Source: Novosphingobium sp. PhB57 (lineage in GTDB: Bacteria > Pseudomonadota > Alphaproteobacteria > Sphingomonadales > Sphingomonadaceae). Taken from it: a DNA stretch of 64,000 nt. The position numbers and the translations under genes were made by a program. Positions 1-7,697 of this stretch are shown here, piece after piece; within the stretch, counting starts at the first letter, position 1, and every line of letters starts with the position of its first letter. The stretch is taken from positions 558,001-622,000 of the forward strand of contig NZ_SMBO01000001.1 of the NCBI RefSeq assembly GCF_004342985.1, given 5' to 3'. The notes beneath the pieces were generated by a model. The model ran no database searches. It worked only from the letters and a program-made list of their open reading frames with translations, and was not told the origin of the DNA.

Positions 1-812
1 CGGGTGATCCCGGGGAGGATCGTGCCGGTAAGGGCCGGGGTAAGCAGCGTGCCGTCCTCGAACACGAAATAGAGGTTCATGCCGCCCAGTTCTTCGATCC
101 ACTTGTGCTCGGCGGCGTCGAGGAACACGACCTGGTCATGGCCGCGCGAGATGGCTTCGGCCTGGGGCACCAGGCTGGCGGCGTAGTTGCCGCCGCACTT
201 GGCCGCGCCCGTGCCGCCGGGGGCCGCGCGGGTGTAGTCGGAAACCCAGATCGAGACGGCCGGAGCGCCGGACTTGAAGTAGTTGCCCGCCGGGCTGGCG
301 ATCACGATGAACTTGTACTGCTTGGCCGGGCGCACGCCGAGGAAGGCCTCGGTGGCGATCATGAACGGACGCAAATAGAGCGAGGCGCCTTCGCCGGCCG
401 GGATCCACGCGCGGTCGATCTTCACGAGGCGTTCGATCGCCTCGACGAACAGCGCTTCGGGAAGTTCCGGCATCGCGAGTCGCTGGGCCGACTGGTTGAA
501 ACGGGCGGCGTTCGCTTCGGGGCGGAACAGCGCGACCGATCCATCGGCCTGGACGTAGGCCTTGAGGCCCTCGAAGATTTCCTGGGCGTAGTGCAGCACA
601 GAAGCGGCCGGATCGAGCGCGATCGGCTGGCGCGGTCCGACGACGGCATCGTGCCAGCCCTGGCCTTCGGTCCACTCCACGGTCACCATGTGGTCGGAGA
701 AGTTCGTGCCGAATCCGGGGTTGGCAAGCACGGCCTCACGTTGCTCCGCGCTGGCGGGCGAAGGGTGGGGCAGGGTGGTGAAAGTCAGGCCGGCATCGGC
801 GAGGGTCGCCAT
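1..812 (-). CDS. ilvE: branched-chain amino acid aminotransferase, partial (C-terminus beyond left edge)
   Basis: PLP-dependent transaminase that interconverts leucine, isoleucine and valine with their 2-oxo acids. About 270 N-terminal residues are inside the window; the family is usually about 360. The segment has the fold-type IV pattern: HYAQEIFEGLKAY near residue 74, an LYLRPF substrate-loop segment near 145, and the AAKCGGNYAASL stretch whose Lys205 should bind PLP. It ends mid-gene near a TGTILPGIT cofactor-loop motif. The ATG start at 812 has a GAGGA ribosome site about 8 nt upstream. The gene sits behind an unusually long leader (813-1293). It belongs to the BCAT1-type branch rather than the short bacterial IlvE branch, judged from length and motifs. 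Confidence 0.95.
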   Translation of the reverse strand, partial: MATLADAGLTFTTLPHPSPASAEQREAVLANPGFGTNFSDHMVTVEWTEGQGWHDAVVGPRQPIALDPAASVLHYAQEIFEGLKAYVQADGSVALFRPEANAARFNQSAQRLAMPELPEALFVEAIERLVKIDRAWIPAGEGASLYLRPFMIATEAFLGVRPAKQYKFIVIASPAGNYFKSGAPAVSIWVSDYTRAAPGGTGAAKCGGNYAASLVPQAEAISRGHDQVVFLDAAEHKWIEELGGMNLYFVFEDGTLLTPALTGTILPGIT

Positions 813-902
813 CGAACTAGTCCTCTTGTGTGCGTTTCCGGAGCGCGTTGAACGAAAATTACGCCCAAGGCAACCGAAAAGTAATTTTGATACGCGTGCA
901 AG

Positions 903-935
903 GCGCTTTACTGCCCGGGGAAAGCGGTAAAGCGC
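903..935 (-). promoter_or_regulatory. perfect 9-bp inverted repeat in ilvE 5' region
   Basis: The arms GCGCTTTAC (903-911) and GTAAAGCGC (927-935) are perfectly complementary with a 15-base spacer. The element lies about 90 bases upstream of the ilvE start. It could be an operator for a dimeric regulator or an RNA hairpin in the leader. It has no T-tract, so it is a poor terminator. Confidence 0.4.
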
Positions 936-1129
936 GAAAGTCCGGGTGTCCGATGGACGTCCAGACTTACCGCGTCTCTGCCTTAGCTTCGGGAAACGCT
1001 GGAGGGCCAGCGGGAAATTCGCTTTTTGGCATTCAGGCCGGTCGAGCCTGGGCCAGGAGAGCGATACCGAGCTTACGATCCGCGGCGGGACGTTGCTGGC
1101 AGTCGTTCGGCAGGCGGGCGTCCAAATGA

Positions 1130-1163
1130 GAAGGGCCGCCCCGGTTGCCCGGTGCGGCCCTTC
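1130..1163 (-). terminator. GC-rich terminator/attenuator-like hairpin
   Basis: The arms GAAGGGCCGC (1130-1139) and GCGGCCCTTC (1154-1163) form a 10-bp perfect stem, with additional CCGG/CCGG pairing possible in the loop. On the minus strand it is followed by TCATTT, a weak U-tract. It lies between the 18-codon ORF and ilvE, so it could end a short leader transcript or act as an attenuator. Confidence 0.5.
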
Positions 1164-1202
1164 GCATGGTCAGCGGCCGGGAAGTGCCGCCAGCGAAAGC
1201 CT

Positions 1203-1230
1203 TTATCGCTTCATCAAGATTTAGCGATAA
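1203..1230 (-). promoter_or_regulatory. hairpin overlapping the leader ORF stop codon
   Basis: TTATCGCT (1203-1210) and AGCGATAA (1223-1230) form a perfect 8-bp stem with a 12-nt loop. One arm includes the last codons and stop of the 18-codon ORF at 1221-1277, so a ribosome terminating there would occlude the stem. This is the geometry expected of translation-coupled control, but that role is inferred. Confidence 0.4.
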
Positions 1231-1277
1231 TGCCTCGCGACGGAAATTGCCGACCTCTCTGCTGAACCATGAGACAT
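1221..1277 (-). CDS. putative 18-residue leader peptide or small protein
   Basis: The frame ATG..TAA encodes MSHGSAERSAISVARHYR. It starts 7 nt after the AGGAGG core of a Shine-Dalgarno sequence that is complementary to the 16S rRNA tail over 15 bases (1279-1293). I do not recognise the peptide. It has one Ile and one Val codon and no run of branched-chain codons, so it is not a classical ilv attenuator peptide. Its stop lies inside a hairpin and a terminator-like stem follows. The strength of the ribosome site is the main reason to believe that it is translated. Confidence 0.5.
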   Translation of the reverse strand: MSHGSAERSAISVARHYR

Positions 1278-1278
1278 C

Positions 1279-1293
1279 GGATCACCTCCTTTC
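1279..1293 (-). promoter_or_regulatory. extended perfect Shine-Dalgarno sequence
   Basis: On the minus strand the bases read GAAAGGAGGTGATCC, the full complement of the conserved 16S rRNA 3' tail (GGATCACCTCCTTTC). The AGGAGG core is 7 nt from the ATG at 1277. Ribosome sites in neighbouring genes match only four to seven bases, so this one stands out. Confidence 0.6.
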
Positions 1294-1645
1294 GCGCTGT
1301 TAAGCCAGGGTTGCCACCTTGGATCTTGCACCGAGGCAGCTGGACTTCAGTAACTCCCGGGCGCGTTTCCCAGGTCCCGCCGTCCTGTGAAATTTGTGTC
1401 CGATTCCGCAGCGCACAACAAGCCTTGCAATCATCTTTTTTGCGGTCATTATCGAGGCTTCGGGCTAGTTTTCCCCAGCCTGGATGCCCTGCTGAAGGGC
1501 CGTTTCTGGGGGCTGAAAACTGCGGCCTGCAACCTTCTGAAATCGCCGCAAAACCTCCTCGAATCGCGAGGAATTCCTGCCTCAGTGGTCGGATGATTCC
1601 CGGTCACTTGTGCGCACAAGTCTGGTTCCTGCGCGGCAAGCCGCG

Positions 1646-1689
1646 CGGCCGTCCCGTGCCGAAGGACGCGCTTCGACACGGGACGGCCG
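1646..1689 (-). terminator. strong hairpin after the lipoprotein gene
   Basis: The 19-base arms at 1646-1664 and 1671-1689 pair except at one position around a 6-base loop (GGACGGCCG core). They lie just 3' of the lipoprotein stop at 1700 on the minus strand. There is no T-tract, so it may stabilise the mRNA end or act with Rho. Confidence 0.55.
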
Positions 1690-1699
1690 AATCCTGCGG

Positions 1700-2254
1700 T
1701 CAGCGGCAGTCTTCGATGACCCTGGAAATTTCCGTCCAGCTTGGAATGTAGAGTGGCTGCATGCCCTGCGCCTGGACCGCGAAACGGCCGCGGCTGAAGG
1801 CCATCGAATCGAGCAACCGGTCGCGTGCGGGCAAGTCGACCTGGACCCCGCCGCTGACGGGATGGGCGGCAACGGCGCGAGTCGTGTCGGATGTGGTGAT
1901 CGAAAGGGAAACGGGGCCGGCCGAAGTGCCGCTGCGGAACAGGGATATGGTGGAGGAGGCGCGATTGCAGCGGATGCCGAAAATGCCGTCGGCAAAGCTG
2001 GCTATTCCCGGACTGGTGATGCGCCAGTCGCCCGGCGTTGCGGGAGAATCGCGCCAGTCGGCGGGTGGCGGCGGCGGGGCCGGCGGGGCGGCCGGCGTCG
2101 GTGCCGGGCGCGGGGCCTGAACGGGGGGCTTGGCTGCCGGAACGCAAGCTGCGACAAGCACCAGCGCGGTCAGCGAAGCGGCTGTCAGCACCTTGCGGGG
2201 CAACTTGCGGGAGAACGAAAGGGCGTCGGTGCGCCGGCGCGGATTTGCCTTCAT
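1700..2254 (-). CDS. proline-rich lipoprotein, function unknown
   Basis: A predicted 184-residue lipoprotein. The N-terminus is basic (KANPRRR, then RKLPRK), followed by a hydrophobic segment ending in a lipobox LVAAC, where the Cys would be lipidated. A linker rich in Pro and Ala follows (PPVQAPRPAPTPAAPPAP). The rest is a small soluble domain with two further Cys residues (GIRCNR and the C-terminal DCR) that could form a disulfide. I do not recognise the domain. An in-frame ATG at 2284 would add 10 residues, but that start lies only 17 bases from the divergent tlyA start; 2254 gives a more normal signal length. A strong hairpin follows the stop. Confidence 0.7.
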   Translation of the reverse strand: MKANPRRRTDALSFSRKLPRKVLTAASLTALVLVAACVPAAKPPVQAPRPAPTPAAPPAPPPPPADWRDSPATPGDWRITSPGIASFADGIFGIRCNRASSTISLFRSGTSAGPVSLSITTSDTTRAVAAHPVSGGVQVDLPARDRLLDSMAFSRGRFAVQAQGMQPLYIPSWTEISRVIEDCR

Positions 2255-2301
2255 TCCCCCGGTATGGAATGAGGCGCGGCTCATCTCAAGTGTGCAAAGC
2301 C

Positions 2302-3117
2302 ATGACCGACCCGTCCGAACCCCGCCCCGTCGATAAGAAAGCAGGCGCCGCGCCGCGCCAAGCGACTCGTCCAGCGCCCCGCATAGCCAAGTCCCGCGTC
2401 GATCAGATGCTGGTGGATCGCGGCCTGGCGGAGAGCCGCACCCGGGCGCAGGCGCTGGTACTGGCTGGGCTGGTCTTTACCGGCGAAACTAAGGTGGCCA
2501 AGCCGGGCCAGAGCTTGAAGGCCGACGCCCCGCTGGAAGTGCGCGGGCGCGACCATCCCTGGGTTTCGCGCGGCGGAATCAAGCTGGCGCATGCCATCGA
2601 GCATTTCGATCTCGACCCCACCGGCGCGGTCGCCATGGACATCGGCAGTTCGACCGGCGGCTTCACCGACGTGCTGCTGACTCACGGCGCCGAACGCGTG
2701 TTTGCCGTGGATTCGGGCACTAACCAGCTCGCCTGGAAGCTGCGTCAGGATCCGCGCGTCACCGTACTGGAGCAGACCAGCGCGCGAATCCTGACGCCCG
2801 AGCAGATCGACGCGCCGTGCAATTGGGTGGTCTGCGACGCCAGCTTCATCGGTCTGTCCAAAGTGCTGGAAGTCCCGCTTCGCCTCGCGGCGCGTGAATG
2901 CCGTCTGGTCGCCCTTATCAAGCCGCAGTTCGAAGTGGGCCGCGGCGAAGTGGGGAAGGGCGGCGTGGTGCGCGAACCGGCGCTTCATGAGCGGGTCTGC
3001 GCCGAAGTCCGCGAATGGCTGGAGGCCGATGACTGGGTGATCCAGGGCATCGTCGAAAGCCCGATCAAGGGGCCGGAAGGCAACGTCGAGTTTCTCGTTT
3101 CGGCACTGCGGGGATGA
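2302..3117 (+). CDS. tlyA: TlyA family RNA methyltransferase
   Basis: Probable rRNA (cytidine-2'-O)-methyltransferase of the TlyA/hemolysin A family, 271 residues. An S4 RNA-binding domain spans about residues 30-90 (RVDQMLVDRGLAESRTRAQA, HPWVSRGGIKL), followed by an FtsJ-like Rossmann methyltransferase: the SAM loop AMDIGSSTGGFTDVLL near 113, an AERVFAVD strand, CDASFI, and the KPQFEVGRGEVGKGG signature near 210. The start at 2302 gives a Lys/Pro-rich N-terminal tail of about 28 residues; an open frame continues upstream but overlaps the divergent lipoprotein. The family methylates 16S and 23S rRNA in mycobacteria; the exact target here is not known. Confidence 0.92.
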   Translation: MTDPSEPRPVDKKAGAAPRQATRPAPRIAKSRVDQMLVDRGLAESRTRAQALVLAGLVFTGETKVAKPGQSLKADAPLEVRGRDHPWVSRGGIKLAHAIEHFDLDPTGAVAMDIGSSTGGFTDVLLTHGAERVFAVDSGTNQLAWKLRQDPRVTVLEQTSARILTPEQIDAPCNWVVCDASFIGLSKVLEVPLRLAARECRLVALIKPQFEVGRGEVGKGGVVREPALHERVCAEVREWLEADDWVIQGIVESPIKGPEGNVEFLVSALRG

Positions 3118-3210
3118 TTTTCCCGGCGGCGAGCGATTGCACCGGCGGCAAGCTCGTTACACAACCCGCGCATCTTCGTGGTTTATCCTGATTCGGGAGT
3201 TGTTAAGGGA

Positions 3211-3765
3211 ATGAACCTGATTGCCTCGTCCGGCCAGTTGCGCGCCAGCCTGCTGCGCTGGGCGCTCGTGCTCGTTCCTCTGGTCGTGCTGCTGGGCTTC
3301 GTTTCCGGCCGCGTGGCGCAGAGCGGGCCGGGCAATCCCTGGTTCGACGCCCTGGTGAAGCCCGGCATCTACCCGCCCCCGATCACGTTCCCGGTCGTCT
3401 GGACCGTGCTCTACGTGCTGATGGGCTTGGCCCTTGCGATGATCTGCGCGGCGCGCGGGGCGCATGGGCGGGGACTGGCGGTGGTCGCCTTCGCCGTGCA
3501 GTTCGCGCTCAATCTCGCCTGGAGCCCCGTTTTCTTCGGCGCGCACCGAATGACGACCGGCCTGATCGTGATCGGCCTGCTCGACCTGGCCGTCCTGGTG
3601 ACGATCGTCCTTTTCGCGCGAATCCGGCCCGTCGCGGCGCTGCTGCTCGTGCCTTACCTCGCCTGGATCTGCTTCGCGACTTATCTCAACTACGCCTTCC
3701 TCCAGGCCAATCCCGCGCTCGACGGTGCGGAAGGGCCACGCGCAGTCGAGCGTTTCGAGATCTGA
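3211..3765 (+). CDS. TspO/MBR family membrane protein
   Basis: A five-helix membrane protein of the TspO/peripheral benzodiazepine receptor family, 184 residues. Family features include GNPWFDALVKPGIYPPP near residue 45, the FPVVWTVLYVLMGLAL helix, the FALNLAWSPVFFGAHR segment and a final helix with YLAWICFATYLNYAFLQ. TspO proteins bind tetrapyrroles and in Rhodobacter tune pigment and stress responses; the role here is inferred. A GTG at 3178 is an alternative start that would add 11 residues. The gene follows tlyA by about 90 bases and precedes ubiK. Confidence 0.88.
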   Translation: MNLIASSGQLRASLLRWALVLVPLVVLLGFVSGRVAQSGPGNPWFDALVKPGIYPPPITFPVVWTVLYVLMGLALAMICAARGAHGRGLAVVAFAVQFALNLAWSPVFFGAHRMTTGLIVIGLLDLAVLVTIVLFARIRPVAALLLVPYLAWICFATYLNYAFLQANPALDGAEGPRAVERFEI

Positions 3766-3826
3766 ACGGTCCGGAAATTCGCCGGAAGCTCTTGCGCGCT
3801 TCCGCGCAAAATACCAAATAGGCGCC

Positions 3827-4075
3827 ATGCAAAGCGAAAACCCCTTCGTCGCCGATTTCGTCAAGATGATGAACAGTGCTGCCGGCACGCTCGCAGGCGT
3901 CGGCCGCGAAGCCCGCGACAGCGCGCGCGAGCGCTTCAAGGAACTCATGGGCGACATTGACTATGTCACGCGTGAGGAGTTCGAGGCCGTGAAGGAACTC
4001 GCCGCCACCGCGCGCGGCGAAGTGGAAACGCTCAAGGCGCGCATCGACGCGCTCGAAGGCAAGTCGGGCCAGTAA
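3827..4075 (+). CDS. ubiK: ubiquinone biosynthesis accessory factor UbiK (YqiC/BMFP family)
   Basis: An 82-residue protein of the membrane fusogenic/UbiK family. The N-terminal half (NPFVADFVKMMNSAAGTL) is an amphipathic helix and the C-terminal half is a coiled coil (VTREEFEAVKELAATARGEV through LKARIDALEGK), the usual two-part layout. In E. coli UbiK forms a trimeric coiled coil that assists the late ubiquinone-synthesis complex at the membrane. The length matches the family. A hairpin terminator lies about 50 bases downstream. Confidence 0.85.
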   Translation: MQSENPFVADFVKMMNSAAGTLAGVGREARDSARERFKELMGDIDYVTREEFEAVKELAATARGEVETLKARIDALEGKSGQ

Positions 4076-4125
4076 AAGGCCTGGGTGACGCCATTCTGGA
4101 AACGGGCCTGGAAACAGGCATGAAG

Positions 4126-4150
4126 CGCGGGGGAATTTCCTCCGCGTTTT
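4126..4150 (+). terminator. Rho-independent terminator after ubiK
   Basis: CGCGGGGG (4126-4133) pairs with CCTCCGCG (4139-4146), one pair being a G-U wobble, followed by TTTT (4147-4150). Confidence 0.65.
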
Positions 4151-4206
4151 GCATGGGGCGTGCGGCGCTTGTGGTGTCCGCACCGCGCTGCCGCTAGCGG
4201 CGAGCC

Positions 4207-4812
4207 ATGCAGCTTCGCGCACCCGCCATCGTCTGCGCTGCCCGCCCTCACGGCGAGACGGCGGTCATCGCCCGGATGCTGACGTCCGAGGCCGGGATCG
4301 TCGCTGCCTATGTGGCAGGCGGCCGGGGGCGCGAGCTGCGGCCGGTGCTGATCCCCGGCAATGCCGTGGAAGCGGATCTGCGCGCGAAAAGCGATAGCCA
4401 GCTTCCCTTCGCCCGCATCGAACTCGTCACCAGCCGAGGGCCCTGGCTCAGCGAGCCGCTTCCCGCCGCCGCGATCTCCTGGGTGACGGCGCTGACCGCC
4501 ATGGCGCTGCCGGAGCGCCAACCCTACCCCGCGCTCTACGATGCGCTCTGCGCGCTTCTGGAGGCGATCTGCGTGGCGCCCTCGGCCAGGGGCTGGGCGC
4601 TGCCGCTGCTTTCCTACGAGGTTCTGCTGCTGCGCGAACTCGGTTACGGCGTACCTGTCGCCCGTCCCCAGGACGACGACTGGGGCGCGATACTCACCAC
4701 TTTCGACCGCCTCGGCCGTGAGCTTTCGCGCTATCCGCTTGCCGATCGGCGTGGAGACGCTATGGGGGCGCGCGTCCTGCTGCGTGAGCGGCTGGCACGG
4801 ATTCATGGCTGA
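4207..4812 (+). CDS. recO: DNA repair protein RecO
   Basis: RecF-pathway mediator that helps load RecA on SSB-coated DNA and anneals strands. It has 201 residues, shorter than E. coli RecO (242). The N-terminal OB-fold begins with [20 protein letters not shown] and includes a [19 protein letters not shown] strand pair; the C-terminal helical region carries [17 protein letters not shown], the typical RecO motif. The cysteine zinc finger seen in Gram-positive RecO is absent, as in other alphaproteobacterial members. The stop overlaps the upstream alternative start of leuB by 8 bases, so the two are probably cotranscribed. Confidence 0.9.
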   Translation: MQLRAPAIVCAARPHGETAVIARMLTSEAGIVAAYVAGGRGRELRPVLIPGNAVEADLRAKSDSQLPFARIELVTSRGPWLSEPLPAAAISWVTALTAMALPERQPYPALYDALCALLEAICVAPSARGWALPLLSYEVLLLRELGYGVPVARPQDDDWGAILTTFDRLGRELSRYPLADRRGDAMGARVLLRERLARIHG

Positions 4813-4831
4813 GAAGCAAGCGGAGAACGAC

Positions 4832-5875
4832 ATGCGCATCGCAGTATTTGCAGGAGACGGGATCGGTCCCGAGGTCACCGAGCAGGCAGTGCGCGTCCTC
4901 GAAAAGCTTGAACTTCCGGGTCTTGAGCTTGTCGAAGGCGATGTCGGCGGCGCGGCCTACTACAAGCATGGCCACCCGCTTCCTGCCGAAACGCTGGAGA
5001 TCGCGCGTTCGGCCAAGGCGATCCTGTTCGGTGCCGTGGGCGATTTCTCCTGCGACCATCTCGAACGCCATCTCCGCCCGGAGCAGGCCATCCTCGGCCT
5101 GCGCAAGGAACTCGGCCTCTTCGCGAACTTGCGCCCGGCGCAGGTTTTCGCAGGCCTTGAGGACCTGACCACGCTGCGTCCCGAAGTCGCCAGCAAGATC
5201 GACCTGCTGATCGTGCGCGAACTCAACGGCGACGTCTATTTCGGCGAAAAGGGCCTGCGCACGCTGGAAGACGGCCGCCGCCAGGGCTGGGACATGATGT
5301 CCTATGCCGAGGACGAAGTGCGCCGCATCGCGCATGTCGGCTTCAAGGCGGCGATGGGCCGCGGCAAGAAGCTCTGCTCGGTCGACAAGGCCAATGTGCT
5401 CGAAACCTCGCAGCTCTGGCGCGACGTGGTGATCGAGGTGGCCAAGGAATATCCCGAGGTCGAACTCACCCACATGTACGTCGACAATGCGGCGATGCAG
5501 CTGGTGAAGAACCCGGGCCAGTTCGACGTGATCGTCACCGGCAATCTCTTCGGCGACATCCTTTCCGACCAGGCCTCGATGTGCGTGGGCTCGATCGGCC
5601 TGCTGGCTTCGGCCAGCCTTGCCGAGGGCACGTACGGCCTCTATGAGCCGATCCACGGTTCGGCGCCGGACATCGCGGGCAAGGGCCTTGCGAATCCGAT
5701 GGCGACGATCCTTTCGGCGGCGATGCTGCTGCGTCACTCCTTCGGTCTCGAAGCCGAAGCTGCGCGGATCGAGGCTGCCGTCGCCAGGACTCTGGCCGAT
5801 GGCATCAAGGGCGGCGATCTGGGCGGTACGGCCGGCACGCGAGAAATCGGTGACGCGGTCGTCGAACGGCTGTAA
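4832..5875 (+). CDS. leuB: 3-isopropylmalate dehydrogenase
   Basis: NAD-dependent oxidative decarboxylation of 3-isopropylmalate to 2-oxoisocaproate in leucine synthesis. The protein has 347 residues from the ATG at 4832. Diagnostic segments are [12 protein letters not shown] at the N-terminus, [24 protein letters not shown] with the catalytic Tyr, [26 protein letters not shown], and the cofactor region [19 protein letters not shown]. An in-frame ATG at 4805 overlapping recO would add [10 protein letters not shown] prefer 4832 because [12 protein letters not shown] is the family start and GGAG lies upstream. With ilvE in the window, two branched-chain steps are present, but they are about 4 kb apart on opposite strands. 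Confidence 0.95.
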   Translation: MRIAVFAGDGIGPEVTEQAVRVLEKLELPGLELVEGDVGGAAYYKHGHPLPAETLEIARSAKAILFGAVGDFSCDHLERHLRPEQAILGLRKELGLFANLRPAQVFAGLEDLTTLRPEVASKIDLLIVRELNGDVYFGEKGLRTLEDGRRQGWDMMSYAEDEVRRIAHVGFKAAMGRGKKLCSVDKANVLETSQLWRDVVIEVAKEYPEVELTHMYVDNAAMQLVKNPGQFDVIVTGNLFGDILSDQASMCVGSIGLLASASLAEGTYGLYEPIHGSAPDIAGKGLANPMATILSAAMLLRHSFGLEAEAARIEAAVARTLADGIKGGDLGGTAGTREIGDAVVERL

Positions 5876-5934
5876 GATCGCCTACCGTTCGGACCAAAAA
5901 GGTTTATTCAGGATTACCACCTATTACGGGGCGC

Positions 5935-7110
5935 ATGAACATAACTCGTTCTGATCTCGCAGAGGCGCTCGACGTCGCAGCCAAGCCGCTTGAGCTGGCG
6001 ATCGTCCTGCCTACCTATAACGAGCGCAAGAACATCGCGACGATGATCGAGCGACTCGATGCCGCGCTGAAGGGCGTGGTGTGGGAGGCCGTCTTCGTTG
6101 ACGACAACAGCCCGGATGGCACCTCGGACGAGGCGCGCCGCCTGTCGCTGGAGGATCCGCGCGTGCGCTGCATCCAGCGCATCGGCCGCCGCGGCCTTGC
6201 CAGCGCGGCGATCGAGGGCATGTGCTCCACCGCCGCGCCGGTGGTTGCCGTGATGGATGCCGACCATCAGCACGATCCTGCGCTGCTGCCGGGCATGCTC
6301 AAGGCGGTGACCTCGGGCGAGTACGACCTGGCCTATGCCTCGCGCTTCGCGGAAGGGGCCAGCACCGAAGCCTGGGGCCGTCCCGACCGTGTGAAGGCCT
6401 CGGGCCTTGCCAACCGGATCGCCAACAAGGTGACCGGGGTGGAACTGACCGATCCGATGAGCGGGTTCTTCATGCTTCGCACCGAGACCTTGCGCGCCGA
6501 TGCGCATCGTCTCTCGGGCGTGGGCTTCAAGATCCTTCTCGACATTCTCGCAACTGTCGACCGTCCGCTTCGCGTGAAGGAGTTCCCGCTCCATTTCGCG
6601 GCGCGTGCGGAAGGCGAAAGCAAGCTGGACCAGACCGTCGTGTTCGAATTCCTCGTAGGCCTTTACGACAAGTGGCTGGGGCGCATCATCCCCACCCGTT
6701 TCGCCCTGTTCGGAACCGTTGGCGCCCTGGGCGTGGTGGTGCAGTTCAGCGCGCTGTGGATCATGCTCCACCTCGTGTTCGCCGAGCGCTTCGTCTACGG
6801 CAACTGGTCGGAAAGCGCGACGTTCAACATCGCGAACTCGATCGCGGCGATCGTGGCCATGACGTTCAACTTCGTGCTGAACAACGAACTGACGTACTCG
6901 GACAAGCGCCTGCGCGGGTTCGGCCCGCTGATGCGTGGCTGGGCGCAGTTCGCCGTCGCTTGCTCGTTGGGCCTGCTGACCAACGTCGGTTCGGCGGCCG
7001 TGCTCAGGACCATTGGCATTCATGACGTGGTGGCGGTCGTCACCGGCATCGTGCTGGCCGCGGTCTGGAACTTCGCGCTGTCCTCGAAGTTCGTCTGGGG
7101 CAAGTACTAA
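5935..7110 (+). CDS. DPM1-like glycosyltransferase family 2 fused to GtrA-like membrane domain
   Basis: A 391-residue two-domain protein. Residues 20-250 are a GT2 polyprenyl-phosphate glycosyltransferase (LAIVLPTYNERKNI, VFVDDNSPDGT, VVAVMDADHQHDP, DPMSGFFMLR). Residues 250-390 form a GtrA-like four-helix membrane domain (FALFGTVGALGVVVQF, FNFVLNNELTYSD, GIVLAAVWNFALSSKFVW). The family transfers a hexose from a nucleotide sugar to undecaprenyl phosphate at the inner membrane and probably helps flip the product. A PMT-type transferase that would use such a lipid-linked sugar lies 0.6 kb downstream on the other strand. Which sugar is used cannot be read from sequence. A strong terminator follows. 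Confidence 0.9.
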   Translation: MNITRSDLAEALDVAAKPLELAIVLPTYNERKNIATMIERLDAALKGVVWEAVFVDDNSPDGTSDEARRLSLEDPRVRCIQRIGRRGLASAAIEGMCSTAAPVVAVMDADHQHDPALLPGMLKAVTSGEYDLAYASRFAEGASTEAWGRPDRVKASGLANRIANKVTGVELTDPMSGFFMLRTETLRADAHRLSGVGFKILLDILATVDRPLRVKEFPLHFAARAEGESKLDQTVVFEFLVGLYDKWLGRIIPTRFALFGTVGALGVVVQFSALWIMLHLVFAERFVYGNWSESATFNIANSIAAIVAMTFNFVLNNELTYSDKRLRGFGPLMRGWAQFAVACSLGLLTNVGSAAVLRTIGIHDVVAVVTGIVLAAVWNFALSSKFVWGKY

Positions 7111-7164
7111 GCCAGCTGCGATAACTGGCCCGCCGCCCTGACGGCGGCGGCGAACAGACAAAAG

Positions 7165-7193
7165 CGCGCGCCGGGGTTCCGGCGCGCGTTTTT
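7165..7193 (+). terminator. Rho-independent terminator
   Basis: GCGCGCCGG (7165-7173) pairs with CCGGCGCGC (7179-7187), followed by a T-tract (TTTTT then CGTTT). A clear intrinsic terminator for the glycosyltransferase gene. Confidence 0.85.
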
Positions 7194-7298
7194 CGTTTGC
7201 CCTACGTCGGTCGTCATAGGGCGTTCGCCGGATTCACTTTGTGTTCACTCGTGCAATCATGTCCAGCACCGGGGCCGAGCCGGCTTGAGGGACAATGC

Positions 7299-7676
7299 AT
7301 GATCTTTCGCGTTTCGATAGACGCCCGCGACCCCTGCCGGGTCGCCGCGGTGCTGGCCGAACTTGTCGGCGGCCGGTCGGTGCGCGGCGGCGCGGGTTGG
7401 CGCGTGGAGGCATCGCAGGCGGCGCCGCAGATGCTTGTGGTGCCTTGCGAGGATCCCTGCACGGATGCGGGCCACTGCAGCGTGACCCTGGCGACATCGC
7501 TCGACATCGCGGGAGTCTATGCCATCGCCGGGCGCGAAGGCTGGCCGGCCCGCTACCGGCGGCGTGCGGGCGGCCTGGACGTGATCGAGCTGATGCTGGA
7601 AGGCGCACGCGCGATCGAGGTCGTCACGCCCGACATGCAGGCGGATCACTTGGGCAAACTGGCCGCGTCTGGCTAG
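7299..7676 (+). CDS. VOC/glyoxalase-like hypothetical protein
   Basis: A 125-residue protein starting MIFRVSIDARDPCRVAAVLA, a pattern I associate with small VOC-fold proteins of sphingomonads in which the first strand is followed by a helix and a Gly-rich turn (ELVGG). It also has a HCSVTLATSLDIAGVYAIAG stretch resembling the second VOC half. Metal ligands are not obvious, so it may not be an enzyme. The ATG at 7299 is chosen because the conserved strand begins there; the open frame upstream has no protein-like character. It converges with the PMT gene. Confidence 0.6.
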   Translation: MIFRVSIDARDPCRVAAVLAELVGGRSVRGGAGWRVEASQAAPQMLVVPCEDPCTDAGHCSVTLATSLDIAGVYAIAGREGWPARYRRRAGGLDVIELMLEGARAIEVVTPDMQADHLGKLAASG

Positions 7677-7697
7677 GGGCGGGCGCCCGGCATTCCG

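Larger units (their letters stand above)
813..1699. other. long intergenic region upstream of ilvE
   Basis: This is an 887-base gap between ilvE and the lipoprotein gene, both on the minus strand. Read on the minus strand it holds, in order: a strong hairpin just after the lipoprotein stop (1646-1689), about 350 bases with no convincing gene, a perfect extended Shine-Dalgarno sequence (1279-1293), an 18-codon ORF (1221-1277), a hairpin overlapping that ORF's stop (1203-1230), a GC-rich terminator-like hairpin (1130-1163), and a 9-bp inverted repeat (903-935) nearer ilvE. I could not fix a promoter with confidence. Confidence 0.7.

Noticed and set aside
1279..1293. A 16S rRNA 3'-end sequence on the plus strand (GGATCACCTCCTTTC)
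   Set aside because: The bases before it (ACATC) do not match the 16S helix that should precede, so there is no rRNA gene or fragment. The minus-strand reading as a Shine-Dalgarno sequence before an ATG explains it better.
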